This document shows positions 5,846 to 8,893 of a DNA stretch of 8,893 bases, piece by piece. Within the stretch, counting starts at the first letter, position 1; the number at the start of each line of letters is the position of its first letter. Where the stretch lies: NCBI GenBank assembly GCA_028697695.1, contig JAQVEI010000070.1, forward strand, positions 1 through 8,893. Reading direction: 5' to 3'. This DNA is from Lentimicrobiaceae bacterium. Its GTDB lineage: Bacteria; Bacteroidota; Bacteroidia; Bacteroidales; Lentimicrobiaceae. The notes below the pieces were generated by a model. The model ran no database searches. It worked only from the letters and a program-made list of their open reading frames with translations, and had not been told where the DNA came from. The translations under genes and the position numbers were made by a program.

Positions 5846-6796
5846 ATGATGCGTGTCGTATATTTTGGAACACCTGAATTTGCTGTTTTACCTTTAAAAC
5901 GTATACTCGAAGCTGGAATTGAAGTAGCCGCAGTAGTTACTGCTTCAGATAAGCCGGCCGGACGCGGTCTTGAAGTAAAATCTTCTGCAGTTAAAAAATT
6001 TGCTGTCCAACAGGGGTTAAAGGTATTACAGCCTGAAAGTTTAAAAGAAGAATGGTTTATTGAAGAGCTCAAATCCATTGGTACAGATGTATTTGTAGTG
6101 GTTGCCTTTAGAAAACTCCCCAGGGAGGTTTGGGAAATACCGCCCGGGGGATGTTTTAACCTGCATGCTTCACTTTTGCCGCAATACCGCGGGGCAGCAC
6201 CCATTAACCATGTGCTCATTCAGGGTGAAGTCCAAACCGGCGTAACTACCTTTTTTATAGACGACAAGATTGATACAGGTGCTGTGATCCTTCAGCGAAG
6301 CCTTGATATAAGTGAGAATGAAACTGCCGGAGAGTTGCATGACAGGCTTATGGAACTGGGTGCTGTTGCCGTGTTGGAAACGCTCCAACTCATAGGCGAA
6401 GGTGAGGTGGTTACCCAGGCTCAGCCTGTGGATGAAAAGTCATTAAAAACTGCCCCCCGCTTATTTCGTGAACATGGTAAAATTAACTGGAACAATCCAG
6501 CGGTAACAGTGCATAATCACATTCGCGGGTTAAGCCCCTTTCCCGGCGCCTGGTCTTCAATGAGCATTAACGGCTCCATTAAAGAGATAAAGCTGCTTAA
6601 ATCCTCGCTAACTGCGATTTCTGCCGATTTAAATCCGGGGGAGATACTTTATACCTCACAGCACAGGTTACTGATAGCTACCGGGGATGAAATGATAGAG
6701 ATTAAAGTGCTTCAGCCGGTGGGTAAAAAGGCTATGGAAGCAGCAGCATTTATGCGCGGTATACAACCCGGCACCACGCTCAGGTTTTTATCCTGA
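5846..6796 (+). CDS. fmt: Methionyl-tRNA formyltransferase
   Basis: Fmt transfers a formyl group from 10-formyltetrahydrofolate to Met-tRNA(fMet), making the initiator tRNA for translation. The 316-residue length equals the family norm (E. coli 315). Visible blocks are the N-terminal Rossmann strand RVVYFGTPEFAV (3-14), DKPAGRG (35-41), and the active site FNLHASLLPQYRGAAPI (104-120) with Asn105 and His107, completed by Asp143 in DDKIDTGAVI. The C-terminal OB-like tRNA-binding domain begins near 208 (EHGKINW) and includes the RGLSPFPGAW block (227-236). Two adjacent ATG codons (5846 and 5849) are both possible starts; the second gives the usual M-R-V start. The gene has its own promoter. I saw no terminator before the HU promoter, so some read-through into the HU gene is possible. 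Confidence 0.97.
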   Translation: MMRVVYFGTPEFAVLPLKRILEAGIEVAAVVTASDKPAGRGLEVKSSAVKKFAVQQGLKVLQPESLKEEWFIEELKSIGTDVFVVVAFRKLPREVWEIPPGGCFNLHASLLPQYRGAAPINHVLIQGEVQTGVTTFFIDDKIDTGAVILQRSLDISENETAGELHDRLMELGAVAVLETLQLIGEGEVVTQAQPVDEKSLKTAPRLFREHGKINWNNPAVTVHNHIRGLSPFPGAWSSMSINGSIKEIKLLKSSLTAISADLNPGEILYTSQHRLLIATGDEMIEIKVLQPVGKKAMEAAAFMRGIQPGTTLRFLS

Positions 6797-6987
6797 AAAT
6801 CGCGAAATAACACGGTAGTAGCGTTTCCTTGCGTCCTTTTTATCAAGTCTTTAACAAGAAGTTATCAACAATAACCTATTTTATTAACTTTTTTTGTGGT
6901 TTTTCGTCAAAACACTTGATTTTACAATGGAATAGCTTATATTTGCGTTAGGTTATCCATCAAAGTATTCATTTAAATCAGGAAACG
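6797..6987. other. Intergenic region between fmt and the HU gene
   Basis: This AT-rich gap of 191 bases holds the HU promoter at its right end. It also contains a small perfect inverted repeat, GTTAT-CAACA-ATAAC, at 6861-6875, about 40 bases upstream of the promoter -33 element. I see no coding frame, no convincing intrinsic terminator for fmt and no tRNA-like fold. Confidence 0.6.
6916..6945 (+). promoter_or_regulatory. Bacteroidota-type promoter of the HU gene
   Basis: TTG (6916-6918), a 19-base spacer, then TATATTTG (6938-6945) followed by CG: a full match to the Bacteroidota pattern with the favoured TATA-TTTG form. The predicted leader is about 35-40 bases. An AGGAA at 6980-6984 just before the ATG is one of the few Shine-Dalgarno-like sequences in the window, which suits a highly expressed protein. 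Confidence 0.75.
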
Positions 6988-7260
6988 ATGAACAAACAAG
7001 AATTGATTGTTGCTATGGCAGCAGAATCCGGATTGACCAAAGCCGATTCAAAGAAAGCCCTGGATGCTTTTATCTCGGCCACTTCAAAAAGCCTGAAAAA
7101 AGGTGATCGTGTAGCTTTGGTAGGTTTTGGCTCCTTTTCAGTAGCAAAGAGGGCTGCCCGCAAAGGAAGAAACCCACAGACCGGCAAAGAGATCAAAATT
7201 GCTGCTAAGAAAGTAGTTAAATTTAAGCCAGGCACAGAGCTTTCAAAGAGTGTTAAGTAA
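6988..7260 (+). CDS. HU-type histone-like DNA-binding protein
   Basis: This 90-residue protein has the full HU fold: two N-terminal helices (NKQELIVAMAAESGLTKAD, then the helix at 21-37), the GDRVALVGFGSFSV strands (39-52), and the DNA-binding arm with GRNPQTG at 60-66, whose Pro63 intercalates in known HU/IHF complexes. It ends with the usual VVKFKPGTELSKSV. HU proteins bind and bend DNA as dimers and compact the nucleoid. Length and sequence are standard for HU, and the lack of specific IHF features favours HU over IHF. It has its own promoter, an AGGAA before the ATG, and a terminator directly downstream that lies within the 3' end of the opposing glycosylase gene. Bacteroidota usually carry several HU paralogues, so I do not assign hupA or hupB. 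Confidence 0.96.
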   Translation: MNKQELIVAMAAESGLTKADSKKALDAFISATSKSLKKGDRVALVGFGSFSVAKRAARKGRNPQTGKEIKIAAKKVVKFKPGTELSKSVK

Positions 7261-7274
7261 TTAAAGTTACTCCT

Positions 7275-7952
7275 TTACCGGAAGCCTGGCTCAAAAAGCC
7301 GGGCTTTTTTCATTTCCTCCACGGCAGCTTTATGATCCCACACAAACCTGTAAGGCAGCAATGCATCTTCTTCAGCATAATCTATTCCTACGCGAGGCCC
7401 CATTATGATATCCTTTGGCCGTGGAGCTACCGATACATCAGCCAGCCACAAGCGATGCCCCCCAGCCAGATCCTCGCCATTGAAGCGCGTAGTTATTCCA
7501 TGTTGTTTTGTAATTTTACCCGGACCAAAGCAATCGGCTGGAAATTTTAGCTGCCGATGAATACGGGATTCAATGGTTTGTTTGCCCATAAAAGGAATTG
7601 CCCCTCTTATCAATATGGCATGTGGTACCCCCGGAACATTAACCACTACATTTAACAGAGCGTGCACTCCATAACACAAATAAACATAGGCAAATCCACC
7701 TTCATGATACATTATTTCAGTGCGTGCGGTACGCCGGCCGCCAAATGCATGAGAAGCTTTATCTGTTTCTCCGGCATAAGCTTCAGTTTCAACGATTACA
7801 CCGGCTGTATATACATCCTGTGCGCCGCTTACCAATATCTTACCCAGCAGTTGCCTGCTGATGCCCACCACGTCATCCTGCTGAAAAAATCCCGATGTAA
7901 GCCGGTGCTTGTCTAATTTATCAATTATTCCATTTAAATAATCCTTCATCAT
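7275..7952 (-). CDS. DNA-3-methyladenine glycosylase (AAG/MPG family)
   Basis: This enzyme excises alkylated purines such as 3-methyladenine, starting base excision repair. The 225-residue protein belongs to the eukaryotic-type AAG family, not the HhH AlkA or Tag types. The signature GVIVETEAYAGETDKASHAFGGRRTART falls at about residues 51-78, with the catalytic Glu57 and the Tyr59 and His68 that correspond to human E125, Y127 and H136. MYHEGGFAYVYLCYGVHALLNVV (81-103) and ILIRGAIP (113-120) follow, then FGPGKI near 142. The open frame extends to a TTG at 7955, but ATG at 7952 (or 7949) is more likely. The start overlaps the end of recQ by about 32 bases, so the two are probably co-transcribed and translationally coupled. 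The last codons also contain the HU terminator on the other strand. Confidence 0.95.
   Translation of the reverse strand: MMKDYLNGIIDKLDKHRLTSGFFQQDDVVGISRQLLGKILVSGAQDVYTAGVIVETEAYAGETDKASHAFGGRRTARTEIMYHEGGFAYVYLCYGVHALLNVVVNVPGVPHAILIRGAIPFMGKQTIESRIHRQLKFPADCFGPGKITKQHGITTRFNGEDLAGGHRLWLADVSVAPRPKDIIMGPRVGIDYAEEDALLPYRFVWDHKAAVEEMKKARLFEPGFR
7282..7310 (+). terminator. Intrinsic terminator of the HU gene, inside the glycosylase 3' coding end
   Basis: AAGCCTGGCT (7282-7291) pairs with AGCCGGGCTT (7297-7306) around the loop CAAAA, with one G-U pair, and is followed by T to 7310. It starts 21 bases after the HU stop. The whole hairpin lies within the last codons of the minus-strand glycosylase gene (encoding ...ARLFEPG). 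Confidence 0.88.
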
Positions 7953-8893
7953 CAATGCTTATTTTTTCGTTATCAGCCAGCCAGTTGATGGCATTTATCA
8001 CCCTATCCTCATCCATACCGGGACAGGTGTCCATAATTTGTTCCAGCGAACAAGCCCGCACACTCAGCACTGGTTTAATGGCATTCACAATAGAATTGAA
8101 TTCAAACTCGCTTAATTCTGCTTTATTCCGCTCGATACAAACATCGCAAATACCACACCGCAATGAAGCTGTTTGCCCAAAATAACGCACCAATGCCTGA
8201 CTTCGGCAATATTTATTGTGGATAATATAGCCAATAAGGGCCTCCAGTCGTTCGGTAGCATCACGTTTGCGGTCACTATAATTTTCAGGGCTAATGGAAA
8301 GATCGGCTGCTTTAACCAAATCGCTGACAAACGTAAGCTGTGGCTTTACCCGCCTTTGTATATAGGTGAGCAAATTAATTTCGTGTAATTTTTGAAGTGT
8401 TTTTATTATCCATTCGGGAGTAGTGTTTAATCTTTTAGCCAATTCACTTTCACTGATTACGGAAGCTTCAGTAAAAACTCCGCCGTATGACCTTAGGATG
8501 GTCTTAATGAGTGGATCATATATTGCATTATCGACCTGGAAATTATACAGCTCGTCATGCGAAACATTAAAAAACAACCGCGACGGATGGTTGACGGATT
8601 CATTGAGCCACAGATAACCTTCCTTTTCCATAAATTTTATGGCGTTAAAAACCAAAAGTGACTTAAAGTTAAAATGTGCTGCAAAATCAGTAAGCTCAAA
8701 ATCGAAGGAGAGGTCTTTGCCGGTACCCGGCACCAGATTATAATAGTTGCCAAGTGCAGCATACACTTTTTTAATATCATCCATTGGCGGGTAGGCGGCT
8801 GCCAGCGTATTGCGGGCCTCAATAATATCAGCTTGATGATACAACAGCACAGCATAAGCTTTTTTTTCGTCTCTGCCTCCCCTGCCTGCTTCC
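7921..8893 (-). CDS. recQ: RecQ-family ATP-dependent DNA helicase, C-terminal part (partial)
   Basis: The frame runs off the right edge, so the 5' end is missing and 323 residues are visible; the GTG at 8850 is an internal codon. The fragment opens with EAGRGGRDEKKA, helicase motif VI of RecQ with its arginine finger. Two winged-helix-like stretches follow (about 58-97, FELTDFAAHFNF...FMEKEGYLWL, and 143-186, VISESELAKRLNT...INLLTYI). Next comes the RecQ zinc motif C229-x16-C246-x2-C249-x2-C252, with the same spacing as E. coli RecQ, and a short C-terminal winged-helix-like segment. No HRDC domain is seen. In E. coli the zinc cysteines come about 50 residues after motif VI; here the gap is about 220, so the domain order differs. 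The protein should unwind DNA 3'-5' in recombination and fork repair. It overlaps the downstream glycosylase gene. Confidence 0.92.
   Translation of the reverse strand, partial: EAGRGGRDEKKAYAVLLYHQADIIEARNTLAAAYPPMDDIKKVYAALGNYYNLVPGTGKDLSFDFELTDFAAHFNFKSLLVFNAIKFMEKEGYLWLNESVNHPSRLFFNVSHDELYNFQVDNAIYDPLIKTILRSYGGVFTEASVISESELAKRLNTTPEWIIKTLQKLHEINLLTYIQRRVKPQLTFVSDLVKAADLSISPENYSDRKRDATERLEALIGYIIHNKYCRSQALVRYFGQTASLRCGICDVCIERNKAELSEFEFNSIVNAIKPVLSVRACSLEQIMDTCPGMDEDRVINAINWLADNEKISIDDEGLFKWNN

Noticed and set aside
5839..6219. 126-residue open frame antisense to fmt
   Set aside because: It lies opposite the conserved fmt active-site coding region, has no recognisable motif and no promoter; it is a shadow of fmt.
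6862..6961. Possible DnaA boxes (TTATCAACA at 6862-6870, TTATCCATC at 6953-6961) suggesting an origin near the HU gene
   Set aside because: Neither matches TTATCCACA exactly, there are only two, and no dnaA, dnaN or GC-skew evidence supports an origin.

Overview
The window looks like core chromosome of a member of the Bacteroidota. Four genes are preceded by the TAnnTTTG -7 element used by the primary sigma factor of that phylum. Shine-Dalgarno sequences are mostly absent and replaced by A-rich leaders. A ribosomal protein THX with a long basic tail and the gene set (YqgE, Fmt, HU, RecQ of the non-E. coli layout) also fit. I see no insertion sequence, CRISPR array, tRNA or rRNA, and no sign of recent transfer.

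Layout, left to right: the 3' end of an unrecognised multi-pass membrane protein gene (+); a rhomboid intramembrane serine protease (+); convergent to it, a YqgE/AlgH family protein (-); then a divergent promoter region and a two-gene operon (+) whose reading frames overlap by ATGA. Its first gene encodes a PP-loop protein that I read as MurL, the UDP-MurNAc-L-Ala-L-Glu epimerase. Its second encodes a Mur ligase that I read as MurD2, the L-glutamate-adding variant of MurD. A terminator hairpin separates the operon from a convergent gene for 30S ribosomal protein THX (-). A divergent promoter region leads to a membrane-anchored TPR protein (+), then methionyl-tRNA formyltransferase fmt (+) and an HU-type DNA-binding protein (+). 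The right end is a minus-strand pair: recQ, cut by the window edge at helicase motif VI, followed by a 3-methyladenine DNA glycosylase whose start overlaps the recQ stop.

The most notable content is the murL-murD2 pair. Most bacteria make D-glutamate first (glutamate racemase MurI or a D-amino acid transaminase) and add it with MurD. In the alternative route, described in Xanthomonas oryzae, MurD2 adds L-Glu to UDP-MurNAc-L-Ala and the ATP-consuming MurL then inverts that residue in place. If the reading is right, this organism can supply the D-Glu of its peptidoglycan without free D-Glu. Other points worth a look are the QueC-like cysteine cluster in MurL, the unusual domain order of RecQ, an HU terminator lying inside the glycosylase coding region, and a promoter that fixes the start of the TPR gene downstream of its longest reading frame.
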